Below, in pieces: positions 1-10,600 of a stretch of DNA of 64,000 nucleotides. Numbering within the stretch: position 1 is the stretch's first letter; every line of letters begins with the position of its first letter. The position numbers were made by a program, and so were the translations under genes. The notes under the pieces were generated by a model, which had not been told where the DNA came from, ran no database searches, and saw nothing but the letters and a program-made list of their open reading frames with translations. Location of the stretch: assembly GCA_963924555.1 (NCBI GenBank), contig OZ004584.1:5889001-5953000 (forward strand). The letters run 5' to 3'. The stretch is from Crambe crambe. Its lineage: Eukaryota > Porifera > Demospongiae > Poecilosclerida > Crambeidae.

Positions 1-474
1 ACAGGCCTGTTGTTATAACAGTACTATTAAAAGGAAATTATTACAGAGGTGTCACGTCCAAGCCCAGATATAATGCAATTGAATACTTGATAATTAGAAA
101 CATTTGCTTGCTGTACTTGCCCAATATGCTAAGGTATTCTAGTATTTTGTCTGCCAGTGTCTGCATATTTTGTTTTATTTTGTGTACAACTAGTGCACGC
201 ACACACGTGCATGCCTGCAAAGGTACAACAACCGGATTGTATTTTGTCCAGCTTGAGACCTTAATCCCCTAGGCTGTATCAAGAGATTCGATAAAGTTAT
301 TTAGAAGAATGCAGAGTACTCTTGAACTGGACAAAATACCATTAAGTTTGCTAGAATTGACCCATAATAATGCCTCTCCTTCTATAATAATATAGCTATA
401 TATCGTCTCCAAAATATTTTATAATTCAGTTAAGAAGTTCTTTCACAATACCTCTAGCACATGTACAATTGCCC

Positions 475-484
475 CTATATAAGC
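475..484 (+). promoter_or_regulatory. TATA box of secreted beta-helix-like gene A
   Basis: The motif CTATATAAGC lies about 90 bases before the first signal-peptide ATG (568). A start site about 30 bases downstream would fall near 505-510 and give a 5' UTR of about 60 bases. The rest of 1-474 is AT-rich upstream DNA with no gene that I can support. A diverged copy of this upstream region, including the TATA-like stretch, recurs at 17243-17685 and in part at 32612-32915. Confidence 0.6.
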
Positions 485-567
485 AATCTAGCACTATTCA
501 CCTCAGCACAAGTTACGATTCTAAATTTCTGAAAAAGATTCTTCAAAGGCTTATTGTTATTAAAGTC

Positions 568-1734
568 ATGACTGAAAGATCAATGCAAAAATTAGCATTA
601 GCTGTTTTTCTTGTGGTGAGTTGGATCTCTTTCTGCTCTGCTCAAGTGCAGTGCAGTGGAACTCTCACTGGCACCATCAACAACAATGTCGCATGCAATG
701 GAGACTGTGTCCTAAATGGAGCAACGATCAATGGCAATGTTCAATGCTCAACAGGCACACTTGTAGCTAATGGAAACACAGTTATCACTGGTACTGTGAC
801 AATCAGTGGCAGTGCAACAAGTGCTACGTTGGAAGATGTCATAGTTCTTGGTGCCACATCTGTCACCAGTGCTTCGTCACTCGTACAATTTACCTTGACA
901 TCTTCAGCAAACCTCACTTCTGTGACAGTCACAGACACACCTGGTGATACAGTCTTAGCTGGCACCATAACGAGCTTCTCCCTCACTAATTCTGGTGATT
1001 TATTTGTGGATGGCCTAACAACGACTGGAAGCATTACAGTCACAGGAGGGAACGGAGTTGTTGAGATTTGCGGGTCTACCATTGGAAGCTTGCTGTTGGA
1101 TCAGCGTACAGGGGATGTGGACATAGACGCAAGTGTTTCAGGCTGCGCTGCAACAACTCTGAATGTGGGATTCACTGCAACTAAAGGCACTGGTGCTGTG
1201 ACACTGAACGGTGCCACCTTATCCAATGGTGATTTCATCGTGTCAGAATACAATGGCGATGTCATTTTACAAGATACTGAAATTAGTGATCTCCTCATTT
1301 CCAAAAGCAAAGGCTCCCTCACAGTGACCAATGTGGATGCTGATAGTGACACAAGTATCACTGAACAGGATGGAAGTGTCACTTTAACTAACTTTGACAG
1401 CCTTGGCGATTTCTTGATCAATGACGTTACTGGAAACTTGGAATTCAAAGACAGTGATTCTGGTTTGGAAGATGTCATTATTTCTTTCGTTGATGGCACA
1501 GTGACCGTTAAGAATAATGTAAACCTGAATCTTGAAGTCAAAGAGACTGGTGGCATGGTTATGATCGCTGATAATACCGTCACCAATAGCAACATCAGCA
1601 AGAATACAGGGGGAGTGAGCATCGTGGGAAACACTTTTAATTCTCTCTCCTGCTCTGACAACACACCTGCCCCCACTGGGAGTGGAAACACCGTCACTTT
1701 CCCTGATGGACAATGTGCAAGTGGATTTCCCTAA
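568..1734 (+). CDS. Secreted, repetitive beta-helix/beta-solenoid-like protein (gene A), single exon
   Basis: The 388-residue protein has an N-terminal signal peptide: a hydrophobic core ALAVFLVVSWISFC ending at a likely cleavage site CSA-Q. The mature part is rich in Ser, Thr, Val, Asn, Gly and Asp. It has an irregular repeat of about 20 residues of alternating beta type (for example TVTISG, SVTLTNF, TVTVKNN, GVSIVGNTF), which is typical of right-handed beta-helix or solenoid folds. Seven cysteines or so sit mainly near the two ends. I see no catalytic motif or membrane anchor, so it may be a structural or surface-binding secreted protein; function unknown. I chose the ATG at 568 because it starts the signal peptide and follows the TATA box at a normal distance; upstream in-frame codons lack an ATG. 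It is the only intact copy here. Broken copies lie upstream of every other ANK gene. Confidence 0.8.
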   Translation: MTERSMQKLALAVFLVVSWISFCSAQVQCSGTLTGTINNNVACNGDCVLNGATINGNVQCSTGTLVANGNTVITGTVTISGSATSATLEDVIVLGATSVTSASSLVQFTLTSSANLTSVTVTDTPGDTVLAGTITSFSLTNSGDLFVDGLTTTGSITVTGGNGVVEICGSTIGSLLLDQRTGDVDIDASVSGCAATTLNVGFTATKGTGAVTLNGATLSNGDFIVSEYNGDVILQDTEISDLLISKSKGSLTVTNVDADSDTSITEQDGSVTLTNFDSLGDFLINDVTGNLEFKDSDSGLEDVIISFVDGTVTVKNNVNLNLEVKETGGMVMIADNTVTNSNISKNTGGVSIVGNTFNSLSCSDNTPAPTGSGNTVTFPDGQCASGFP

Positions 1735-1807
1735 AGAAACAGTCTCTTTACTCTATTAAAAGTCTTGAATGTTAATAGATAATTATGGAATAGGAACATG
1801 ATGTCTA

Positions 1808-1813
1808 AATAAA
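1808..1813 (+). other. Polyadenylation signal AATAAA of gene A
   Basis: A canonical AATAAA lies 74 bases after the gene A stop codon, as expected for a metazoan 3' UTR. Confidence 0.5.
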
Positions 1814-3470
1814 TAATAGTACATTATAAGTTGGTTATTCTTTAAATTGTGGAATGGTTTGGTGGTGATAGCTAGTTAGTGCTAAATATTATAGCCATAG
1901 TTAGCCTAGCTGTTACTAACTATACTTTTCTGCACGTGAATATGCACTTATTCATCAGTTGAAGTCATTGCTATCATCTTATGAATAAGCAGTTTTATAG
2001 TCAATGAATCCTATTATCTGACACGCCCCTTTTTAGAAGAGCCTTTAGAGAAGCAGGATACTTGAGGTATGTTGATAATAATTCTTGCAAGTAGATAACT
2101 ATAGCAGTAACTATTGTACTTGTGTTCACTTGGCATTATAAAGAAATAACTGAGATACGTATACTATGTTGTAATTATGGAGCATTGTAATAATGACAAC
2201 CACCAGCATAACTAATTATGTAGCTGGTTTTTGAAGACCAATAAATCATCACAGAAGTTAACAACTCCAAGTGCTAAGTGATCACAAATACTATGTAGCT
2301 ACACTTTGATAGCTAGCTAGCTATGTTGATAGTGCAGCTAGCAGCATATGATGCCTTACATTATTATATAGCAATCAGCTTAGCTATAGGAGACAAGTAA
2401 ACATAGATACCTTAATAGGACTAAGTGGTCAAATTAGTTATTAATTATCCATTCCTATCAGCTGTCGCTAGAGAATGTGTTGTTACTGTCTCATGATCAC
2501 TATAATAATGCTGATCATTGCCAATGTGCAAAATGCGCTGTGCTAATAATGATCACTGCGCAGTGCTACCCTGTGTGTGCGCATACATACTGTGTTTTCA
2601 ATTGTTGTTGGGGACATCTTTGATCACAATCCAAGCAAACTAACATCAAGTATGTGTACAATATCAATGTAGCTATGTACACTGATGTGGTTATAGCTAG
2701 TTACTATTCTTCTGTATAGTCTCATAGGCTTCTACATGTGAGCATGTACTTACTCATCAGTGAAGTCACTACAATCATCTTTATGAATAAGCAGTTTTAT
2801 GAATCTCATTATCTGACATGCCCCTTTTTGAAAAGCATTTAAAGAAGCAGGTATGCAGTTTATTAGTGTTCACTTGACATTATAGAAGCAACTGAGATAA
2901 ATTATTAGGTAGCTAAAGATATAACGTGTGGAATCATGGAGCATTATGACCACACATAACTAATTAGCTAGCTAAATAGCTAACTATCTGCTGATTTCAT
3001 TTTGATTTCAAGTGAAGGATATAAGTAATTATGATAAAGCCTTAAGAGAAGAGGTAGCTACATAATATTATGTTTACATTAATCCTCATAACCGTATACA
3101 TGTAGCTAACAATACTATAGAGTCTATTGTGTTCACTAGTTCCCTGGAAGTAGTTGTATAGTTAATAAGTTTTGAGAGGTAAATGGAATAAAGGAATAAA
3201 GCCTTATACATGTATGTGTAGGAGCAGTACATACAGTAAATCAATGAATATAGCTATCTGGTAATGTTTATTTTAGTCCAATTAAGATTATTATCTTGAT
3301 CAATCTATAGGGGACGAGTAAATGTAAATAGACTAGCTATACAATGATAGGATACCTTATTATTATTTTTTTACAGGATTAGCTAAAAAGATTGGCTTGT
3401 TATTATCCAGACCTACTAACTGTTGAGAATGTGTAGCTATTGTCTTCTTTCTTGCATGATCACTATAATA
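1814..3470. repeat. 5' flank of ANK1: two diverged tandem copies of an intergenic repeat
   Basis: There is no gene here. Two related segments, about 1929-2560 and 2730-3470, share ordered blocks: a TGTGAGCAT/ACTTATTCATCAG block, a GAATAAGCAGTTTTAT block, a CTGACA(C/T)GCCCCTTTTT block, a TATAGG(G)GAC(A/G)AGTAAA block, and a TGATCACTATAATAAT block at the end. The first carries the perfect palindrome CACTGCGCAGTG. The whole flank recurs before ANK2 (19640-21300), ANK3 (35990-37660), ANK4 (shortened, 43419-44475) and ANK5 (59240-60935 plus 61984-62150). Confidence 0.65.
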
Positions 3471-3783
3471 ACAAGTAAGGGAAAAAGCATTTCGTGAAAT
3501 GAAAAAAAGATGTAGGGATGACCACTGCTCAAAAAAGTAAGGAAATAAGAAGGATGGAAATGGGATCAATCTTTGTTCTGTATATCCAGCCAACAATCCC
3601 TACATATACACACATTACTACACTATAATCTGAAGTTACCTGACGTATATGTAGGGATTGTTGGCTGGATATACAGAACAAAGATTGATCCCATTTCCAT
3701 CCTTCTTGTTTCCTTACTTTTTGAGCAGTGGTCATCCCTACATCTTTTTTTCATTTCACGAAATGCTTTTTCCCTTACTTGTT
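3471..3783. repeat. Hairpin 1: arms of about 139 bp, 35-base loop
   Basis: Bases 3471-3609 pair with 3645-3783 with few mismatches. The sequence next to the loop is TACATATAC versus GTATATGTA, and the outer ends are ACAAGTAAGG versus CCTTACTTGT. Confidence 0.8.
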
Positions 3784-5316
3784 CCTGGTCTTTTTTCCTC
3801 TCTTTTATGGTTTTAGCTATGATTAGAGTTCATTCTTCTATGTGTATGCAGATGAAAGAAGTTCTCCAATAGCATACCAGCCCAATCATTTATCGAGTCA
3901 AGGTGTTGTGTTGTTGAGCCATACTTGGAGGTCGAAGATGCTGAAATAGAGTCTACCGCGGTGAATCTAAATCCCCGAATCGATACAGTAGTCTATCATC
4001 AGCTAGAGCTAGCTAGCTAGCTAGCTAGAGACAGCTGAGTAATATTATGATTTCGAATAATTGGATATTCAAATATATGCGCATGCGTATTATAGAAAAG
4101 ATGGCTTCCTAATTGAATTAGTCGAGTGCTGTGCTCCATAGTGTCTCCTTTTTCATCGACTCTTTCGAGGATCAACGAGTAGAAAAGATCGTAGTTGGTA
4201 GAATTTGGAGTGGATTTGTCCAGAAGTCATGGCTGTAGCATGAGTGGTTCGAGAGATATGGTTGTCTAAGAATAATAATAATAATCAGAGAGTGCGGTAG
4301 CACTCTCTATGTAGGGATGACTCGGACGGCCGCGCGCGCCGCCTATAGACTAATACTAAAGTGAAATTCTAGTTCTCCCACTTAGACCTAACAAAAGCTA
4401 CTGTGAATGATTATCCAGCCTACTAGAGCCTACTACAATGTGCAGACCAAGTTTCAGGACCAGGGAGCTTACCGTTTCAGAAATACGGCAAGCAGGTAAA
4501 TCGCTATATTCTTCTTCTTCTCTATTATCAGAGAGTGCGGTAGCACTCTCTATGTAGGGATGACTCGGACGGCCGCGCGCGCCGCCTATAGACTAATACA
4601 AAAGTGAAATTCCAGTTCCCCCACTTAGACCTAACAAAAGCTACTGTGAATGATTATCCAGCCTACTAGAGCCTACTACAATGTGCAGACCAAGTTTCAG
4701 GACCAGGGAGCTTACCGTTTCAGAAATACGGCAAGCAGGTAAATCGCTATATTCTTCTTCTTCTCTATTATTATTATTATTATTATTATTCTTCTTATTA
4801 TTATTCTTCTTAGACAACCATATCTCTCGAACCACTCAAGCTACAGCTATGATTTCTGGACAAATCCACTCCAAATTCTACGAACTACGATCTTTTCTAC
4901 TCGTTGATCCTCGAAAGAGTCGATGAAAAAGGAGACACTAAGGAGCACAGCACTAGACTAATTCAATTAGGAAGCCATCTTTTCTATAATACGCATGCGC
5001 ATGTATTTGATATCCAATTATTCGAAATTATAATATTACTCAGCTGCCTCTAGCTAGCTAGCTAGCTAGGTCCTAGGTATAGGTATATGTAGCTAGAATA
5101 ATGATGATGATGATAGACTACTGTATCGACTCGGGGATTTAGATTCAACAAGGTAGACTCTATTTCAGCATCTTCTACCTCCACCTTGACTCGTTGATAA
5201 TGATTGGGCTGGTATGCTATTGGAGAACTATTCTTCTTTCATCTGTCCCTGCATACACATAGAAGAATGAACTCTATACATAGCTAAAACCATAAAAGAG
5301 AGGAAAAAAGACCAGG

Positions 5317-5610
5317 AACAAGTAAGGGAAAAAGCATTTCGTGAAATGAAAAAAGATGTAGGGATGACCACTGCTCAAAAAAGTAAGGAAACAAGAAGGA
5401 TGGAATCTTTGTTCTGTATATCCAGCCAACAATCCCTACATATACGTACATTACTACACTATAATCTGAAGCTACCCGACGTATATGTAGGGATTGTTGG
5501 CTGGATATACAGAACAAAGATTCCATCCTTCTTGTTTCCTTACTTTTTTGAGCAGTGGTCATCCCTACATCTTTTTTCATTTCACGAAATGCTTTTTCCC
5601 TTACTTGTTA
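5317..5610. repeat. Hairpin 2: arms of about 130 bp
   Basis: Bases 5317-5446 are the reverse complement of about 5480-5610. The right arm then breaks into an ATT/CTT microsatellite and joins a further unit, which shows internal rearrangement of the foldback cluster. Confidence 0.75.
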
Positions 5611-5643
5611 TTATTATTATTATTATTCTTCTTCTTATTATTC

Positions 5644-6956
5644 TTCTTCTTAGACAACCATATCTCTCGAACCACTCAAGCTACAGCTATGATTTCTGGA
5701 CAAATCCACTCCAAATTCTACCAACTACGATCTTTTCTATTCGTTGATCCTCGAAAGAGTCGATGAAAAAGGAGACACTAAGGAGCACAGCACTCGACTA
5801 ATTCAATTAGGAAGCCATCTTTTCTATAATACGCATGCGCATGTATTTGAATATCCAATTATTCGAAATCATAATATTACTCAGCTGTCTCTAGCTAGCT
5901 AGCTAGCTCTAGCTGATGATAGACTACTGTATCGATTCGGGGATTTAGATTCACTACGGTAGACTCTATTTCAGCATCTTCGACCTCCAAGTATGGCTCA
6001 ACAACACAACACCTTGACTCGATAAATGATTGGGCTGGTATGCTATTGGAGAACTTCTTTCATCTGTCCCTGCATACACATAGAAGAATGAACTCTAATC
6101 ATAGCTAAAACCATAAAAGAGAGGAAAAAAGACCAGGAACAAGTAAGGGAAAAAGCATTTCGTGAAATGAAAAAAAGATGTAGGGATGACCACTGCTCAA
6201 AAAAGTAAGGAAACAAGAAGGATGGAAATGGGATCAATCTTTGTTCTGTATATCCAGCCAACAATCCCTACATATACGTACATTACTACACTATAATCTG
6301 AAGTTACCCGACGTATATGTAGGGATTGTTGGCTGGATATACAGAACAAAGATTGATCCCATTTCCATCCTTCTTGTTTCCTTACTTTTTTGAGCAGTGG
6401 TCATCCCTACATCTTTTTTTCATTTCACGAAATGCTTTTTCCTTTACTTGTTCCTGGTCTTTTTTCCTCTCTTTTATGGTTTTAGCTATGATTAGAGTTC
6501 ATTCTTCTATGTGTATGCAGGGACAGATGAAAGAAGTTCTCCAATAGTCCTCCAATAGCACACCAGCCCAATCATTATCTGAGTCAAGGTGTTGTGTTGT
6601 TGAGCCATACTTGGAGGTCGAAGATGCTGAAATAGAGTCTACCGTGGTGAATCTAAATCCCCGAATCGATACAGTACCGGTAGTCTATCATCATCATTAT
6701 CCAGAGCTAGAGCTAGCTAGCTAGCTAGAGACAGCTGAGTAATATTATGATTTCGAATAATTGGATATTCAAATATATGCGCATGCGTATTATAGAAAAG
6801 ATGAGTCGAGTGCTGTGCTCCATAGTGTCTCCTTTTTCATCGACTCTTTCGAGGATCAACGAGTAGAAAAGATCGTAATTGGTAGAATTTGGAGTGAATT
6901 TGTCCAGAAATCATGGCTGTAGCTTGAGTGGTTCGAGAGATATGGTTGTCTAAGAA
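5644..6956. repeat. Hairpin 3: long palindrome with arms of about 635 bp
   Basis: The left arm 5644-6278 and the right arm 6312-6956 are near-perfect reverse complements around a 33-base loop. Landmarks include TTCTTAGACAACC versus its complement at the outer ends. Such a palindrome is expected to be unstable in cloning and assembly. Confidence 0.75.
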
Positions 6957-7528
6957 TAATAATAATAGAGAAGAAGAAGAATATAGCGATTTACCTGCTT
7001 GCCGTATTTCTGAAACGGTAAGCTCCCTGGTCCTGAAACTTGGTCTGCACATTGTAGTAGGCTCTAGTAGGCTGGATAATCATTCACAGTAGGTCTAAGT
7101 GGGAGAACTAGAATTTCACTTTAGTATTAGTCTATAGGCGGCGCGCGCGGCCGTCCGAGTCATCCCTACATAGAGAGTGCTACCGCACTCTCTGATATTG
7201 ATCCATGCAATATAAATGCACTGCGCTCACTGCGCTCACTGTGTATGGATGCATATGCAGTGTTGATAATGATATGGCAATATAATTATGTAGAGCAAGC
7301 TAACTAGGTGATACATAATGATCTCAACCACTGCAAGAATCTAGCTAATAAGTGGCTATTGTAAGAGTACTCTAGTACTAACAGTTAATGATTGTAATCG
7401 ATTTCATTTTAATTGCAGATTGTGCATAATTATAATTTGAGAGTAGATCATCATTTCATTCGAGGCGTCATCTTTGCAGTAGCTATATTTGGTATTTCTT
7501 CTTGGTTGAATACTCGATCAAAGTGAGA

Positions 7529-7538
7529 TTATAAATAG
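7529..7538 (+). promoter_or_regulatory. TATA box of ANK1 and its short leader with a uORF (7594-7617)
   Basis: TTATAAATAG lies about 30 bases before the likely start site (around 7560) and about 155 bases before the main ATG (7683). The leader holds an upstream ORF of seven codons (ATG at 7594, TGA at 7615-7617) in a different frame from the main ORF. Both the box and the uORF are kept before all five ANK copies, so they may set transcription start and dampen translation. The regulatory effect is inferred. Confidence 0.65.
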
Positions 7539-7682
7539 CGCAGTGCATTTCGATCATATTCTCGTCACCGCCAGTTGTCACATCAGTTAATTAATGGACT
7601 ATTACAAGGGACATTGACTGACAATACTGTGCAGGCTTCAATAATTTCAGAGTCGAGTTATACAATCATTCGATCAAATATA

Positions 7683-10600
7683 ATGTCTTCGTTAAAAGAA
7701 AACATTCACATTGAAACATTAGTATCGGCCTTGAAATCAGGTGATTTCAAGACGGTCTTACCGATATTATTATTGCAACAAAAATCATCATCAGAGCTCA
7801 CTTTTCCCAACAAATTCACACCTCTTCACTATGCCTGTCGTCACGGCAGACTGGATGTGGTTCAATCACTCATTACTAACTGCATTGGGTACACCATTGA
7901 GAGTAGAGATGCAAATGGTTGCACACCTTTACACACTGCAGCAAAGTACGGACACTTCAATATCGTAAAATATTTGATATCAAGGTTATCAATGTCCCTT
8001 ACATCCATAAAAATTAGTACTAAATTATCATCAGCACTAATGTCTTTATTCCAAGGTAAATTAACAGACCAGCATACAAATTTAAATGGCAATACACCAT
8101 TACATGCTGCCTGTATGGGTGGGCACTTGGATATAGTCAAGTTCCTTATCAATACTATTGGCTGTGATCCACTGAGCATTAACATTGAAGGTCTACCCTG
8201 TCTCCACCTGGCAGCAGAGCATGGACACTTGAATGTGGTTGAATACTTATTGGAGGAGGTAGGGAGTGATGTGAACGTTGTGGATGTGCATGGGAGATCT
8301 CCAGCTTACCTTGCAGCTGGAGGAGGACATTTGCAAGTCCTCAAGTATCTCATTGAGACTAAGGGAGCAGATCCTCAATTCAAAACAACTGCAGAATGGA
8401 AAAGTGATGAATTTCATATGGCACCAGGTAGTTCACTAGTACATATAGCAAGTCGTGAAGGGCACCTAAATGTGGTGGAATATTTACTAGGCAGTCACGA
8501 TTGCAGTCCATCTTGTCAGGATGAGGTACATGTTACTCCTCTTCATCTTGCCAGTCAACAGGGACACATGGACATTGTAGTTTACCTGGTAGACACACAT
8601 CACTGTGATCCATTGTGTCAAGATAAAGACAAGATAACTCCATTGCACCGAGCCTCTTCCAACGGTCACTTAAATGTGATGCGATATTTAAATGCTATCC
8701 ACAACTCAGATCCACTAGTGAAGTATACTTATGATGACACACCACTTCATGTTGCTGCATTGGAAGGTAAACTAGATGTGGTCAAGCACTTTATTGAAGA
8801 TATGAAATGTGATCCCAACACTAAAGGACAATGGGATAGGATTCCTCTTCATCATGCGAGTGAACAAGGACATCTAGATGTCGTGAAATACCTCGTAGAA
8901 TCACATCACTGTGATCCATTGTGTCCAGATGAAAAGAAGCGAACTCCGTTGCACCAAGCCTCTTACAATGGACACTTAAATGTGGTGCAATATTTAAATG
9001 CTATCCACAACTCAGATCCACTAGTGAAGAATACTTATGATAACACACCACTTCATGTTGCTGCATTGGAAGGTAAACTAGATGTGGTCAAGCACTTTAT
9101 TGAAGATATGAAATGTGATCCCAACACTAAAGGACACTGGGATAGGATTCCTCTTCATCATGCGAGTGAACAAGGACATCTAGATGTCGTGAAATACCTC
9201 GTAGAATCACATCACTGTGATCCATTGTGTCCAGATGAAAAGAAGCGAACTCCGTTGCACCAAGCCTCTTACAATGGACACTTAAATGTGGTGCAATATT
9301 TAAATGCTATCCACAACTCAAATCCACTAGTGAAGGATACTGATGATTACACACCACTTCAGTATGCTGCATTGCAAGGTAAACTAGATGTGGTCAAGCA
9401 CTTTATTGAAGATATGAAATGTGATCCCAACACTAAAGGACAATGGGATAGGATTCTTCTTCATCATGCGAGTGAACAAGGACATTTAGATGTCGTGAAA
9501 TACCTCGTAGAATCACATCACTGTGATCCATTGTGTCCAGATGAAAAGAAGCGAACTCCGTTGCACCAAGCCTCTTACAATGGACACTTAAATGTGGTGC
9601 AATATTTAAATGCTATCCACAACTCAAATCCACTAGTGAAGGATACTGATGATAACACACCACTTCATGATGCTGCATTACAAGGTAAACTAGATGTGGT
9701 CAAGCACTTTATTGAAGATATGAAATGTGATCCCAACACTAAAGGACAATGGGATAGGATTCCTCTTCATCATGCGAGTGAACAAGGACATCTAGATGTC
9801 GTGAAATACCTCGTAGAATCACATCACTGTGATCCATTGTGTCCAGATGAAAAGAAGCGAACTCCGTTGCACCAAGCCTCTTACAATGGACACTTAAATG
9901 TGGTGCAATATTTAAATGCTATCCACAACTCAGATCCACTAGTGAAGGATACTTATGATAACACACCACTTCATGATGCTGCATTACAAGGTAAACTAGA
10001 TGTGGTCAAGCACTTTATTGAAGATATGAAATGTGATCCCAACACTAAAGGACAATGGGATAGGATTCCTCTTCATCATGCGAGTGAACAAGGACATTTA
10101 GATGTCGTGAAATACCTCGTAGAATCACATCACTGTGATCCATTGTGTCCAGATGAAAAGAAGCGAACTCCGTTGCACCAAGCCTCTTACAATGGACACT
10201 TAAATGTGGTGCAATATTTAAATGCTATCCACAACTCAAATCCACTAGTGAAGGATACTGATGATTACACACCACTTCAGTATGCTGCATTGCAAGGTAA
10301 ACTAGATGTGGTCAAGCACTTTATTGAAGATATGAAATGTGATCCCAACACTAAAGGACAATGGGATAGGATTCTTCTTCATCATGCGAGTGAACAAGGA
10401 CATTTAGATGTCGTGAAATACCTCGTAGAATCACATCACTGTGATCCATTGTGTCCAGATGAAGACAAGCGAACTCCTTTGCACCAAGCCTCTTCCAACG
10501 GTCACTTAAATGTGGTGCAATATTTAAATGCTATCCACAACTCAGATCCACTAGTGAAGGATACTTATGGTAACACACCACTTCACTATGCTGCATTGCA

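Larger units (their letters stand above)
3471..7194. mobile_element. Composite of nested foldback (inverted-repeat) elements inserted upstream of ANK1
   Basis: The flanks CACTATAATA (ending 3470) and ATATTGATCC (starting 7195) are contiguous in the equivalent places before ANK2 (21300/21301), ANK3 and ANK4, so this 3.7-kb block is an insertion in the ANK1 unit only. It consists of about five copies, whole or partial, of a unit of roughly 0.9 kb in alternating orientation, separated by 33-35-base loops near 3610-3644, 5447-5479 and 6279-6311. One end of the unit is a GC-rich segment with a self-complementary motif, AGAGAGTGC-GGTA-GCACTCTCT (near 4288 and 4531, and inverted near 7171-7192). All ORFs inside are palindrome artefacts. 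No transposase is seen, so it would be non-autonomous. Confidence 0.75.

Noticed and set aside
741-1713. Minus-strand ORFs of 109-198 codons opposite gene A
   Set aside because: They are antisense shadows of a Ser/Thr/Val-rich frame; gene A has the signal peptide, promoter and polyA signal on the plus strand.
3363-6547. Several 60-130-codon ORFs on both strands sharing a CFLISSQQ- or GWIYRTK-like product
   Set aside because: They are the two strands of foldback palindromes, break at loops and microsatellites, and have no start context or protein-like conservation.
7575-7682. In-frame upstream extension of ANK1 (and ANK2, ANK4) starting with TTG
   Set aside because: TTG is not a normal animal start; the codon is TTA in ANK3 and TCG in ANK5, while the ATG 36 codons later is conserved in all five and fits the TATA box.
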